Both the position numbers and the translations under genes were made by a program. Below, in pieces: positions 19,538 through 33,650 of a DNA stretch of 39,221 nt (its first letter is position 1; every line of letters begins with the position of its first letter). Under the pieces are notes generated by a model. It was given only the letters and a program-made list of their open reading frames with translations, did not search any database and had not been told where the DNA came from. Source of the DNA: Verrucomicrobiota bacterium (GTDB lineage: Bacteria > Chlamydiota > Chlamydiia > Chlamydiales > SM23-39); assembly GCA_028873375.1 (NCBI GenBank), contig JAGWKU010000001.1:75763-114983 (forward strand). Reading direction: 5' to 3'.

Positions 19538-20041
19538 ATGGAAAACAGATTTCCGGTTTTTCGGACAGGGATTGGGCAAGATAGTCGCCGATTTTTATCC
19601 GCTGATTCATCCAAGCCATGCATTATTGGGGGCGTTATTTTTGAAGGCACTCCTGGTCTCGATGCTGATTCCGATGGAGATGTTGTTTATCACGCGATTT
19701 GCAATGCGATTACTTCTCTCACAGGTGTTCCGATTCTCAGTGGAATTGCGGTCGAACTTTATCGCAAAGATGGAATCACCGATTCACAAGTATATCTAGA
19801 ACGAGCGCTCAAAACTCTTCATAAGCAAACGATTATCCATGTCGCTCTTTCCATCGAGGGAAAGCGGCCTCATTTTGAAGAAAAAATCGAGGCGATGCGC
19901 AAGAAAATTGCTCACGTGCTTGGCATTCGCTTTTCGCAAGTGGGTCTCACCTCCATCTCTGGCGACGGTCTCACCGACTTTGGTTGCGGTGACGGTCTTC
20001 AATGTTTCTGCACTCTCACCACCGCCGAAGAGCCCCTCTAA
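19538..20041 (+). CDS. ispF: 2-C-methyl-D-erythritol 2,4-cyclodiphosphate synthase (divergent)
   Basis: RTGIGQDSRRFL, IIGGVIFE, DSDGDVVYHAICNAI; location next to cysJ as in Chlamydia. Confidence 0.88.
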   Translation: MENRFPVFRTGIGQDSRRFLSADSSKPCIIGGVIFEGTPGLDADSDGDVVYHAICNAITSLTGVPILSGIAVELYRKDGITDSQVYLERALKTLHKQTIIHVALSIEGKRPHFEEKIEAMRKKIAHVLGIRFSQVGLTSISGDGLTDFGCGDGLQCFCTLTTAEEPL

Positions 20042-20074
20042 CCCTACTTTACATTGTTAAATAAAAAGAGAAAA

Positions 20075-20335
20075 AAATGGAATCTCCCGACCGTCGGGCT
20101 GTTCCGATCTCGCTCCACCCCCGCGGCCCAGGGGCCCTACCTGAGACTTTGCCGATCGGATGTCCTGACGGGCATCCTATCGCGTATTCCCCACCCCTAA
20201 AGGCGATGCGCCTTTGGGGACCCCGGCGCCGCTCGTCGTGCACGCGAAAGGGCGTGCAACGACTGGTCCTCGAAGCCGCAGGTAGGCCCCTGAGCCGCGG
20301 GGCGCGGAGCATCCCGACGGTCTGTGGTGATTAAC
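20075..20335 (-). ncRNA. Candidate structured RNA / GC-rich multibranched inverted-repeat element
   Basis: P1 20091-20098 with 20313-20320; 32-nt arms 20112-20143 with 20279-20310; hairpins 20158-20177, 20194-20219, 20235-20263; minus-strand 3' hairpin CCCGACGGTCGGG followed by a T-rich tract. Confidence 0.5.
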
Positions 20336-20356
20336 CTTTCTTTTCCATTTATTCCT

Positions 20357-20379
20357 AAATGTAAAGCGGCTTTACATTT
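20357..20379. repeat. Palindromic repeat copy 2: AAATGTAAAGC-G-GCTTTACATTT
   Basis: Perfect 11-bp arms with 1-nt centre, 14 bp past the cysJ stop. Confidence 0.85.
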
Positions 20380-20393
20380 GAAGGAAAGGGTTG

Positions 20394-21515
20394 TTAGTAA
20401 ACGTCTTGGAGATAGTGGCGGGAGTGGCGGAGCGATTTGAGATATTCACGCGCTTTGTCTTCAGGCAGATGGCCGCATTCGCGAGCGATGCGTTGGAGAG
20501 TGAGATCGACATCCTTCGCCATTTTCTCTGCATCGCCGCAGACATAGAGGTAGGCGCCTTCTTGGAGCCATTTCCAGAGAGTTTCTCGTTCTTCCCAGAG
20601 ACGATGTTGTACGTAGGTTTTTTCGGCTGTGTCGCGAGAGAAAGCAAGGCTAAGGCGGAGCCGTTGTTGCCGTTCGAGTTCGAGCCAGTAGTCAGAGTAA
20701 TAAAAGTCGGTGGCTCGATTTCGCTCTCCAAAGATGAGCCAATTGCGTCCTTTGTGTTGGAGTGCGAGGCGCTCTTGTAGAAATGCTCGGAAAGGGGCGA
20801 TGCCAGTGCCAGGGCCAATGAGGATGATGGGAGCTTCGGGGTCGGCTGGCAATGTAAAGCCATTCGAAGGCTGGAGGTAAATGGGAATGGAAGTTTCTTG
20901 CGGCTGGGCATATTCGCAGAGGAAATGACTTCCCACTCCTTGCCGAGTACCGCCGAGAACTGGATAGGTGAGAAATGCAACGGTGAGATGGATTTCCTGG
21001 GGAAATACTTTTGGCGAAGAGGCAATAGAGTAGAAGCGGGGCATTAGGGGAAGGAGGATGGCACAGAGCTCTTGTGGTGTGATGGGGGCTGGAAAGAGAT
21101 GGAGTAGGTCGATGAGCTGGTGGGTAGCAAGCAGTTCTGTGAGCAGGTGTTTGTTTTCAGGAATGAGGAATTCTTCGAGACCCGAAGCACCTCTCTCTCT
21201 GAGCAACTTGAGTAGAGAGGAGGTGCATTTGGCAAGATTCGCTTTGAAGAGGAGAATTTCGCGAAGGGAAAGCGTGCGATTAGAGCGAGTGTCGAAGATC
21301 GATTCTTCCCCTGTCGCGTGGAAATAGCGAAGAATTTTTTCGATGAGAGCTGGGTCGTTCATCGGGAGAACGGCGATGCTATCGCCCACCTGGAAAGGGA
21401 AATGATCCTGCCCTAGATCTAGGCTGATGTGAAACGTCCGCTTCGTCGATCCCGGCTTGTTGAGGAGGAAGCGTTCCTTGATCTTCGCGATAAATGGGTT
21501 GGTTTTAGAGTGCAT
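20394..21515 (-). CDS. cysJ: Sulfite reductase flavoprotein-like (FAD/NADPH-binding) oxidoreductase lacking the flavodoxin domain
   Basis: MPRFYSIASSPK, VGSHFLCEYA, ILIGPGTGIAPFRAFLQER, YVCGDAEKMAKDVD; start at MHSKTNPF. Confidence 0.85.
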   Translation of the reverse strand: MHSKTNPFIAKIKERFLLNKPGSTKRTFHISLDLGQDHFPFQVGDSIAVLPMNDPALIEKILRYFHATGEESIFDTRSNRTLSLREILLFKANLAKCTSSLLKLLRERGASGLEEFLIPENKHLLTELLATHQLIDLLHLFPAPITPQELCAILLPLMPRFYSIASSPKVFPQEIHLTVAFLTYPVLGGTRQGVGSHFLCEYAQPQETSIPIYLQPSNGFTLPADPEAPIILIGPGTGIAPFRAFLQERLALQHKGRNWLIFGERNRATDFYYSDYWLELERQQRLRLSLAFSRDTAEKTYVQHRLWEERETLWKWLQEGAYLYVCGDAEKMAKDVDLTLQRIARECGHLPEDKAREYLKSLRHSRHYLQDVY

Positions 21516-21543
21516 TGACAAGTGGTTGATCTCTCGTTACATT
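21515..21543 (+). promoter_or_regulatory. Sigma70-type promoter TTGACA-N17-TACATT
   Basis: Perfect -35, 17-bp spacer, 4/6 -10; upstream of an AGGAG and ATG for the small lipoprotein; -35 overlaps the cysJ start codon. Confidence 0.6.
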
Positions 21544-21564
21544 AAGCAAAAAAGGAGCAGGTTC

Positions 21565-21702
21565 ATGAAGTCCATCGCATTCCTCGTGGTTCTTCTTTTT
21601 TTAGCAAGTTGCGGCGACACGGGGGGATATCAACGGGGATATGTCATTTCGCATTCGGTTGTTGAAGAAAGCGTAGAATCGCCTATACCGGCGCAGGAAT
21701 AA
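21565..21702 (+). CDS. Small lipoprotein (45 aa)
   Basis: [33 protein letters not shown] signal peptide with lipobox LASC; 20-bp convergent overlap with gltX. Confidence 0.7.
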   Translation: MKSIAFLVVLLFLASCGDTGGYQRGYVISHSVVEESVESPIPAQE

Positions 21703-23197
21703 AAAACTCCTTACAATTCTTTTTCTCCCATCCCTTTTTCAGTTGGTCCATCTTTTTATTAGATAGGCCGCCGACCGCTTCAATTGCTTGGAGCAGTCGC
21801 ACACGGGTTCGGTCTTTACCAAGTAGTGTGACCGATTCGAAGAGAGGAGGACCTTGGTGTTTACCCATGACTGCCGCGTAGAGCGATTGGATGACGAATT
21901 TCTTGTGGTGAACGCCAAAGATTTCAGCGATCTGGTGAGAAGCTGTCTCGACCGCTTTACCGCTCCAATCCTCTTGCTCATCAAGGCTCCAAATGGTCGC
22001 TTGGAAGATCGCAGCCGTCAGTTCTGGCGTCGCTTGTTTTGGAATGAGGAGTTCGGGCGTGATTTTGAGGTCGTTGATGAACAGAAAATCACACAGTTGG
22101 ATGAAATCGCCAAAAGTCTTGATCCGCGTGTGGACGAGAGGCATGAGTTTACGCATGAACTCTTCATTGAAACTCCATTGAACCAATCGATCCCACAGTT
22201 CGTTTTCAGAAATCGTTTCAATGAGCTTCTTCTGGTTGACCCAGTTGAGTTTTTGCACATCGAAAAAGGCGCCTGAAGTTCCAATCCGTTTTGAATCGAA
22301 GGCGCGGATGATCTCGTCGAGCGAGTAAATTTCTTTCTCGTCGGGCATGCTATAGCCCATGAGTGTCAGGAAATTGACCAGCGCTTCAGGCAAATAGCCG
22401 CTATCTCGGAAGTAGAAAATCGATGTGGGGTTTTTTCGCTTCGAGAGTTTTTTTCCATCTTTGCCGAGTAAGAGAGGCATGTGCATAAAGGTGGGAGGCG
22501 TCCATCCAAATGATTCGTAAAGGAGAATGTGTTTGGGAGTAGAGCTCATCCACTCATCGCCTCGGATCACATGTGTGATCTTCATGAGTCGGTCGTCGAC
22601 TACGTTAGCTAAATGGTAAGTGGGAAAGCCATCTGATTTCAAAAGCACTTGGTCATCGATATCGGCCCAAGGAGCAGTGACCCGTCCTTTGATTGCATCC
22701 TCGTAGACGCATTCGCCAGTCAGAGGAACTTTCAATCGGATGACAAAGGGTTGTCCTGCCTCTTCTCGTTGACGTACTTCTTCAGGGCTCAAGTTGCGAT
22801 AGCGGCGGTCGTAGCCGGCTCGCTTTCCCTGCTTAGCAGCCACTTCTCTCATCTCTGCTAGCTCTTCGGGCGTTGCAAAGCATTTATAAGCCTTACCATT
22901 GGCGAGTAGTTCATAGGCGTGTTGACGATATGTTTCGGTTCGCTCGGATTGGCGATAAGGACCGTAGGGGCCGCCAACATCAGGGCCTTCATCCCAGGTA
23001 ATGCCGCACCAGCGGAGAGCTTGGATGATATTTGCTTCATACTCAGGCCGGCTTCTCGTCTGGTCGGTATCTTCAATCCGCAGAATAAATTTCCCGCTGA
23101 AGTGGCGAGCAAAAATTAAATTGAAAAGTGCGATGTAGGCGGTTCCTACATGGGGGTCTCCGGTGGGAGAGGGGGCAACGCGAACTCGAACAGTCAT
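21683..23197 (-). CDS. gltX: Glutamyl-tRNA synthetase
   Basis: [46 protein letters not shown]. Confidence 0.97.
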   Translation of the reverse strand: MTVRVRVAPSPTGDPHVGTAYIALFNLIFARHFSGKFILRIEDTDQTRSRPEYEANIIQALRWCGITWDEGPDVGGPYGPYRQSERTETYRQHAYELLANGKAYKCFATPEELAEMREVAAKQGKRAGYDRRYRNLSPEEVRQREEAGQPFVIRLKVPLTGECVYEDAIKGRVTAPWADIDDQVLLKSDGFPTYHLANVVDDRLMKITHVIRGDEWMSSTPKHILLYESFGWTPPTFMHMPLLLGKDGKKLSKRKNPTSIFYFRDSGYLPEALVNFLTLMGYSMPDEKEIYSLDEIIRAFDSKRIGTSGAFFDVQKLNWVNQKKLIETISENELWDRLVQWSFNEEFMRKLMPLVHTRIKTFGDFIQLCDFLFINDLKITPELLIPKQATPELTAAIFQATIWSLDEQEDWSGKAVETASHQIAEIFGVHHKKFVIQSLYAAVMGKHQGPPLFESVTLLGKDRTRVRLLQAIEAVGGLSNKKMDQLKKGWEKKNCKEFFIPAPV

Positions 23198-23257
23198 AAA
23201 TCCTCAAGAAAATGGATTTCCATTTTCTCAGTCTGAGGACTTTATCTCAAGAAGGCT

Positions 23258-25198
23258 TCACCGCTTCTCATCACAGCTGAGGAGGAAGATGAGGTCTTTC
23301 ATGGCGTTGAGCGTCTCTACAAACTGTAAATCGCTTTGGCCAAACAGCTCAATTGTCTCCGAATCAAAATTTTTCTTTTTAATCTCACTCAAGAAATTTT
23401 GATAATTTTTATTTGATTCGATCCGCAGTTGAGAATTTTTGCGCAACGTCTCCATGTAGGGCTCATAGGTTGAGAGCCTGGTTTGCAAATTATACTTATA
23501 CATGGGGCCTAGCTGGAGACGATGGAAAGGGGTGACGTCTGAGAGATCGTCTTCAAAATGGGGTTCGATTTCATCATAGTCGAGAGGAAACTTGGAAAAT
23601 TCTTCTCCAATATCAATTTCTGAGAGAAGGCCTGGCACCACGATATTGGCTTGCACGCCTTTGAGCTGTGGACTTTTGCCAGAAACAGTGTAATAGCGGC
23701 CTCTCGTCACTTTGTATTCCCCTTGCGGGTTTACTTTTGGATTATGAACAGGATCGAGAGTAAAGGTTTGGAAAGAACCTTTGCCAAAGGTATGAGAATC
23801 GCCAATTACCAAACCGCGCCCATAATCTTGAAGTGTTTGAGCGACAATTTCTGCTGCCGAAGCTGAGGCTCGATTGGTCAAGATCACGAGAGGTCCATCC
23901 CAAACTGGTTTTCCTTCCAATTCGCGCAAGTGTTGCAATTTGCCGGTATTGTCTTTGATCGAGCAGACAATTCCTTTATTGATGAAAAGACCGGTGACAG
24001 AAACGGCTTGAGTGAGAAGACCGCCTGCATTTCCGCGCAAGTCGAGGATAACCCCTTTGAGCTTTTGATCTTTCTTCGCTTGTTCAAGAACTTTTCGAAT
24101 ATCTCCCGCTGAAGAGCTCTTTTGGTCTTGATAAAAGGAGAAGAGTTTTAAATGAGCAATGACGCCGTCGCCATAGGGTTCGAAAGAAGAATCTAAACGG
24201 GTTTCTTCCAAGACGACTTCGTTGCGAATGAGTTCGATCTCCCACTTTTCGACCTCTCGGTTTTCTCCCTCTCCCACTTCTCGGAGGATGGTGAGTCGAA
24301 CAGGAGTCCCTTTTTCTCCGCGGATGAGGTCCACCGCTTCAGTGATATCCATCCCGACGATCGGTTCGTCGTCGACAGCGATGATTTTGTCATTGATTTT
24401 GACCTTATTGCTTTGGCTTGCAGGACTATTTTCTAGGATACGGATGATCGTCAACCCATCGAGATTATCGCGCAATTGGGCCCCGATGCCAAAGAGTCTC
24501 TGTTGGACTTGGATCATGAATTGGTTGGCTTCGCTCGGAGTGAAGTAATTGGTGTGGGCATCGAGGGCTGAAGCGCAGGCCTTGAGGACGCAGGAAAGGG
24601 TGATTTTGAGTCTATCGTCGCTGTTTTGACCCAGCAATTCAGCTTCTCGATTGAGGCGTCGCTTGTGAATACGCTGGAAGAACTTTTCCTTGGTCTCCTC
24701 GCCGAGCTTTTCAGCGGCTTCAGCTTGGAGGGCTCGGATGCGGAGGAGGCGGGTTTCCAGTTCTTCGACCGTTGCAGCCCAAGTGAGGTCTTTAAATTCG
24801 TCCGATTTTACGCCGGAGGGGTTTTCCTGCTTTTCAATAGCTGCTTCAAGGACGGCTCTTCGGTCGACGACACCAGAAAAAACATCATGGATTTCTTGGA
24901 AGAGGGTGAAATCGGTGTTTTGGAAGCCATCAATAGCTTTTTGGAGAGTTTTTTCGCTTGGGTTGATCCATTCTTCTACTTCAGAAGATAAAAAGTAGGT
25001 CTTGGTTCCATCGAGCTCCTCGAGGTAGTTCTGGAAGGCCCTCTGGACCAGCTCAGGAGACAGGCGTTTATAGGAGGCATGGGCCTTGAGGATTTCCTCA
25101 ACCTTGATCTTTACATCCTTGGGCCCCAGTTGAGGAGGCTTGGCGTCGAGAAAAAGAGCGGTGAGGAGAAAAAGGAGGAAAAACCTTCGAATTAGCAT
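23258..25198 (-). CDS. tsp: Tail-specific protease (PDZ/S41, Tsp/CtpA family)
   Basis: PDZ region IGAQLRDNLDGLTIIRILENSPA, catalytic NRASASAAEIVAQTLQDYGRGLVIGDSHTFGKGSFQ; signal peptide. Confidence 0.93.
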   Translation of the reverse strand: MLIRRFFLLFLLTALFLDAKPPQLGPKDVKIKVEEILKAHASYKRLSPELVQRAFQNYLEELDGTKTYFLSSEVEEWINPSEKTLQKAIDGFQNTDFTLFQEIHDVFSGVVDRRAVLEAAIEKQENPSGVKSDEFKDLTWAATVEELETRLLRIRALQAEAAEKLGEETKEKFFQRIHKRRLNREAELLGQNSDDRLKITLSCVLKACASALDAHTNYFTPSEANQFMIQVQQRLFGIGAQLRDNLDGLTIIRILENSPASQSNKVKINDKIIAVDDEPIVGMDITEAVDLIRGEKGTPVRLTILREVGEGENREVEKWEIELIRNEVVLEETRLDSSFEPYGDGVIAHLKLFSFYQDQKSSSAGDIRKVLEQAKKDQKLKGVILDLRGNAGGLLTQAVSVTGLFINKGIVCSIKDNTGKLQHLRELEGKPVWDGPLVILTNRASASAAEIVAQTLQDYGRGLVIGDSHTFGKGSFQTFTLDPVHNPKVNPQGEYKVTRGRYYTVSGKSPQLKGVQANIVVPGLLSEIDIGEEFSKFPLDYDEIEPHFEDDLSDVTPFHRLQLGPMYKYNLQTRLSTYEPYMETLRKNSQLRIESNKNYQNFLSEIKKKNFDSETIELFGQSDLQFVETLNAMKDLIFLLSCDEKR

Positions 25199-25453
25199 AA
25201 GCACCTGCAATTCAAAACTTTAAGTGAATCTTTGGCGGGTCAGCGATTCAGTCGCTTTCGCATCTAAAAGGTGACTATATCGAAAAAGGGGTCTTGATGC
25301 CACTGAAATTATGGAGGAGCAACTTATTGATTATTAGATCGTTAAAAATTGAATATAGGGATAGAGGCGGATCTTTACGAATTCCTCACTTTTCGCAAAG
25401 AAAACTGTTGATTTTAAGTAACTAAATATGAAATAATGATTACTTAAGAAAAG

Positions 25454-25467
25454 AGATAATATTATCT
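25454..25467. promoter_or_regulatory. 14-bp perfect palindrome AGATAATATTATCT upstream of euo (possible operator)
   Basis: In the AT-rich tsp/euo divergent gap, followed by a similar half-site AGATTATC. Confidence 0.3.
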
Positions 25468-25564
25468 AAAAGATTATCGCTCTAGTTCAAGAATTAATTT
25501 TAGGGCGAGTCTTATAAGATTAGATGATTTAAAAAATTAACTTTATAATAGGAGGAAAGAAACC

Positions 25565-26002
25565 ATGGAACAACAAACATCCTGGGGACAAAACCAGCCG
25601 GTGAATGATTCAAATAAAGTCGTATCCATTACGGAAGCGGCGCGAATCAACAATGTAACTCGCCAGGCAATTTATGTAGCCATTAAGCAAAAGAAGCTGA
25701 AGGCAACGAAAGATTCTACACGTTGGACAATCCATTTGGATGACCTCGAAGAATACCGAAAAAACAAGTATTCTCGTACGAAGTCGATGTTTAACGGCGA
25801 GCTTCTTTTTGATAATCGAAAAGGTTATTATTCGGTTAATCAAGCCGCGAAGCTCTTGAACGTGCCTGCGCAGAAGATTTACTACGCAACGCGAGTTGGC
25901 TTATTGAAAGCATCCCGCAAGGGAGCTGCTTGGGTTATCGGCATCGATGATCTCAAGACGTACCAAGAGAATTACCTCAATAGAAAACCGAAAGTCGGTT
26001 AA
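25565..26002 (+). CDS. euo: EUO-like DNA-binding protein with two excisionase/MerR-like HTH units
   Basis: SITEAARINNVTRQAIYVAIKQKKLKATKD and YSVNQAAKLLNVPAQKIYYATRVGLLKASRKG; AGGAGG upstream; between tsp/gltX and recJ as in Chlamydia. Confidence 0.8.
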   Translation: MEQQTSWGQNQPVNDSNKVVSITEAARINNVTRQAIYVAIKQKKLKATKDSTRWTIHLDDLEEYRKNKYSRTKSMFNGELLFDNRKGYYSVNQAAKLLNVPAQKIYYATRVGLLKASRKGAAWVIGIDDLKTYQENYLNRKPKVG

Positions 26003-26047
26003 TTTCTCTCGTTACTCATGAGTTAATTTTTTTTCATCTAAACAAAA

Positions 26048-26073
26048 GTCGCCCCTCGGGGGCGATTTTTTTT
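26048..26073 (+). terminator. Rho-independent terminator (TCGCCCC-TCG-GGGGCGA-T8), probably bidirectional
   Basis: 7-bp GC-rich stem, 3-nt loop, T-tract; between convergent euo and recJ. Confidence 0.9.
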
Positions 26074-27799
26074 ATTTAGGCTCAACTTGGAAATCTTTGA
26101 TGAGGAGTTGAATGCTCGCCTTGTTGAGGAACATGTTTACCTGGGGCGTGAAGGCGATCCGCAGGGAGAGATTTTTTTTTCGGAGTTGATCTCGACGGCC
26201 GGCTAAGCCAAATCCAATTCCCTCTAGCATTCGATCATCTTGCTCTAAGAAGAGCTTCATATGAAATTTTCCGATCAATTTGGGAGGCCATACTTGCGCT
26301 GCGTCACAATAAAGAAGCGGTGCAGGATTTTCGTTTCCAAATGGTTCGAGTAAGTTGAGCGATTCCATGAAGTCAAAGGTCAGATCTCGAAAGTCGATTT
26401 TAGCATCGAGATATAATTTATTGATCACATCTTTTTCTTTGAGTGCTTGATCGGCCGCTTGGATGAAGCGTTGCCGAAAAAGCGGAATGTTCGCTTCTTT
26501 GATCGTGAGCCCAGCGGCATAGTCGTGCCCTCCAAAATTGATCAATAGATCCTCGTTTTGTTTGAGGATTGGCAAGAGAGGAAATTCAGGGATGGTTCGA
26601 ATCGATCCTTTTCCTATGCCCTGCTCGATCGAAATGATGAGGGTGGGACGGTTGTATTGTTTAGCAATGCGGGCCGAAATGATCGCGATGATGCCTGGAT
26701 GCCACCGATTTGAATGAAGTACGATGGCTTTTTCACGGAGAATTTCGGGATGTTGGAAGATCGTATTTTCGATGTCATCAGATGCTTCACGTTCGATTTT
26801 TTGCCGTTCGAGATTCGAGAGATCGAGTTCGTGGGCCAAACTTTCGGCTTCTTTGCTATCGCGGATGAGGAGAAGTTCTACTCCTTTAATGGGCTCAGCA
26901 ACGCGACCTAAGCTATTGAGGCGAGGAGCAATTTTTGAGGCGATATCGGACGGAGTGATTTCATTGGGCTCAAGGTCGCTGACTTGAAAAAGTTTGGTGA
27001 GTCCAATGCGGCGCGATTTTCGCAATTGCTTCAAGCCATAACGGACGAGAATGCGGTTTTCGCCTCGCAGGGCTCCCATATCGGCAATAGTTCCGAGGGC
27101 AACGAGATCAAGATAATTTTTGAGGTCGATTTTTGGCGTCGCGATTTCTTCTTGTTCGCTGAGAGCGTTAGTAAGAGCGTGGGCGAGTTTGAAGGCAACT
27201 CCAACACCTGTTAGGTCTCGGTTGGGATAAGTGCTATTGATGAGTTTGGGATTGAGAGTAGCGACGCAGTGGGGGATTTTTGAGGTGGGTTCATGGTGGT
27301 CGGTGACAATGACATCGATTCCGTGTTGAACCACTTCTTGGATTTCACGGGCTGCTGTGATGCCGCAGTCGACAGTGATGAGCAACTTACAGTGATGTTT
27401 TAAAGCGACTTGCAGAGCATCGCCGATCAGACTTTTTTTCAATGTAGCGCGATTCGGGATGTCAACAAAAACTTTGGCATCGATATTGCGGAGAAAATCA
27501 GTGAGAAGAGCGGCAGCCGTCATCCCATCGACATCATTATCTCCGTAAATCAAAATCGGTTCCTTTTCTCTGAGAGCTGTCAAAATGCGTTGGACAGCTT
27601 TATCCATGTCGGGGAAGAGATCAGGATCGAGAAGATTCGGAAGTTTTGCGTACAGAAATTCATTGATTTCTTCGAGCGTTTTAAAACCTCGTGAAATCAG
27701 AATCTGAGCCGTAACGGGATGAATATTAAATTCGTTCGTAATGGCTTGAAAAAGAGATGGATTCTTCTCAGGATAAACCCATAAAGGAGCATGAGCCAT
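26072..27799 (-). CDS. recJ: Single-stranded-DNA-specific exonuclease RecJ
   Basis: IYGDNDVDGMTAAAL, ITVDCGITAAREI, VTDHHEP, FGGHDYAAGLTI. Confidence 0.95.
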   Translation of the reverse strand: MAHAPLWVYPEKNPSLFQAITNEFNIHPVTAQILISRGFKTLEEINEFLYAKLPNLLDPDLFPDMDKAVQRILTALREKEPILIYGDNDVDGMTAAALLTDFLRNIDAKVFVDIPNRATLKKSLIGDALQVALKHHCKLLITVDCGITAAREIQEVVQHGIDVIVTDHHEPTSKIPHCVATLNPKLINSTYPNRDLTGVGVAFKLAHALTNALSEQEEIATPKIDLKNYLDLVALGTIADMGALRGENRILVRYGLKQLRKSRRIGLTKLFQVSDLEPNEITPSDIASKIAPRLNSLGRVAEPIKGVELLLIRDSKEAESLAHELDLSNLERQKIEREASDDIENTIFQHPEILREKAIVLHSNRWHPGIIAIISARIAKQYNRPTLIISIEQGIGKGSIRTIPEFPLLPILKQNEDLLINFGGHDYAAGLTIKEANIPLFRQRFIQAADQALKEKDVINKLYLDAKIDFRDLTFDFMESLNLLEPFGNENPAPLLYCDAAQVWPPKLIGKFHMKLFLEQDDRMLEGIGFGLAGRRDQLRKKNLSLRIAFTPQVNMFLNKASIQLLIKDFQVEPK

Positions 27800-27862
27800 C
27801 TAAAACCGCGTTAAATTTTTTCGTAGTATACTCATCTCCAATATTTAATATATAGAAACACT

Positions 27863-33643
<5,781 letters not shown>

Positions 33644-33650
33644 TCAATCT

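Noticed and set aside
20049-20334. ORFs of 85-87 aa on both strands across the GC-rich element
   Set aside because: Open on both strands because stop codons are rare in GC-rich palindromic sequence; composition is Arg/Pro/Gly-rich and the inverted-repeat structure explains the sequence better.
20075-20335. Identification of the GC-rich element as RNase P RNA, tmRNA, SRP RNA, 6S RNA or a group II intron fragment
   Set aside because: None of the hallmark sequences (for example GAGGAAAGUCC, GGUCAGGUCCGGAAGGAAGC, or a domain V-like hairpin) were seen; 6S would be a single rod with a central bubble, not a multi-hairpin junction.
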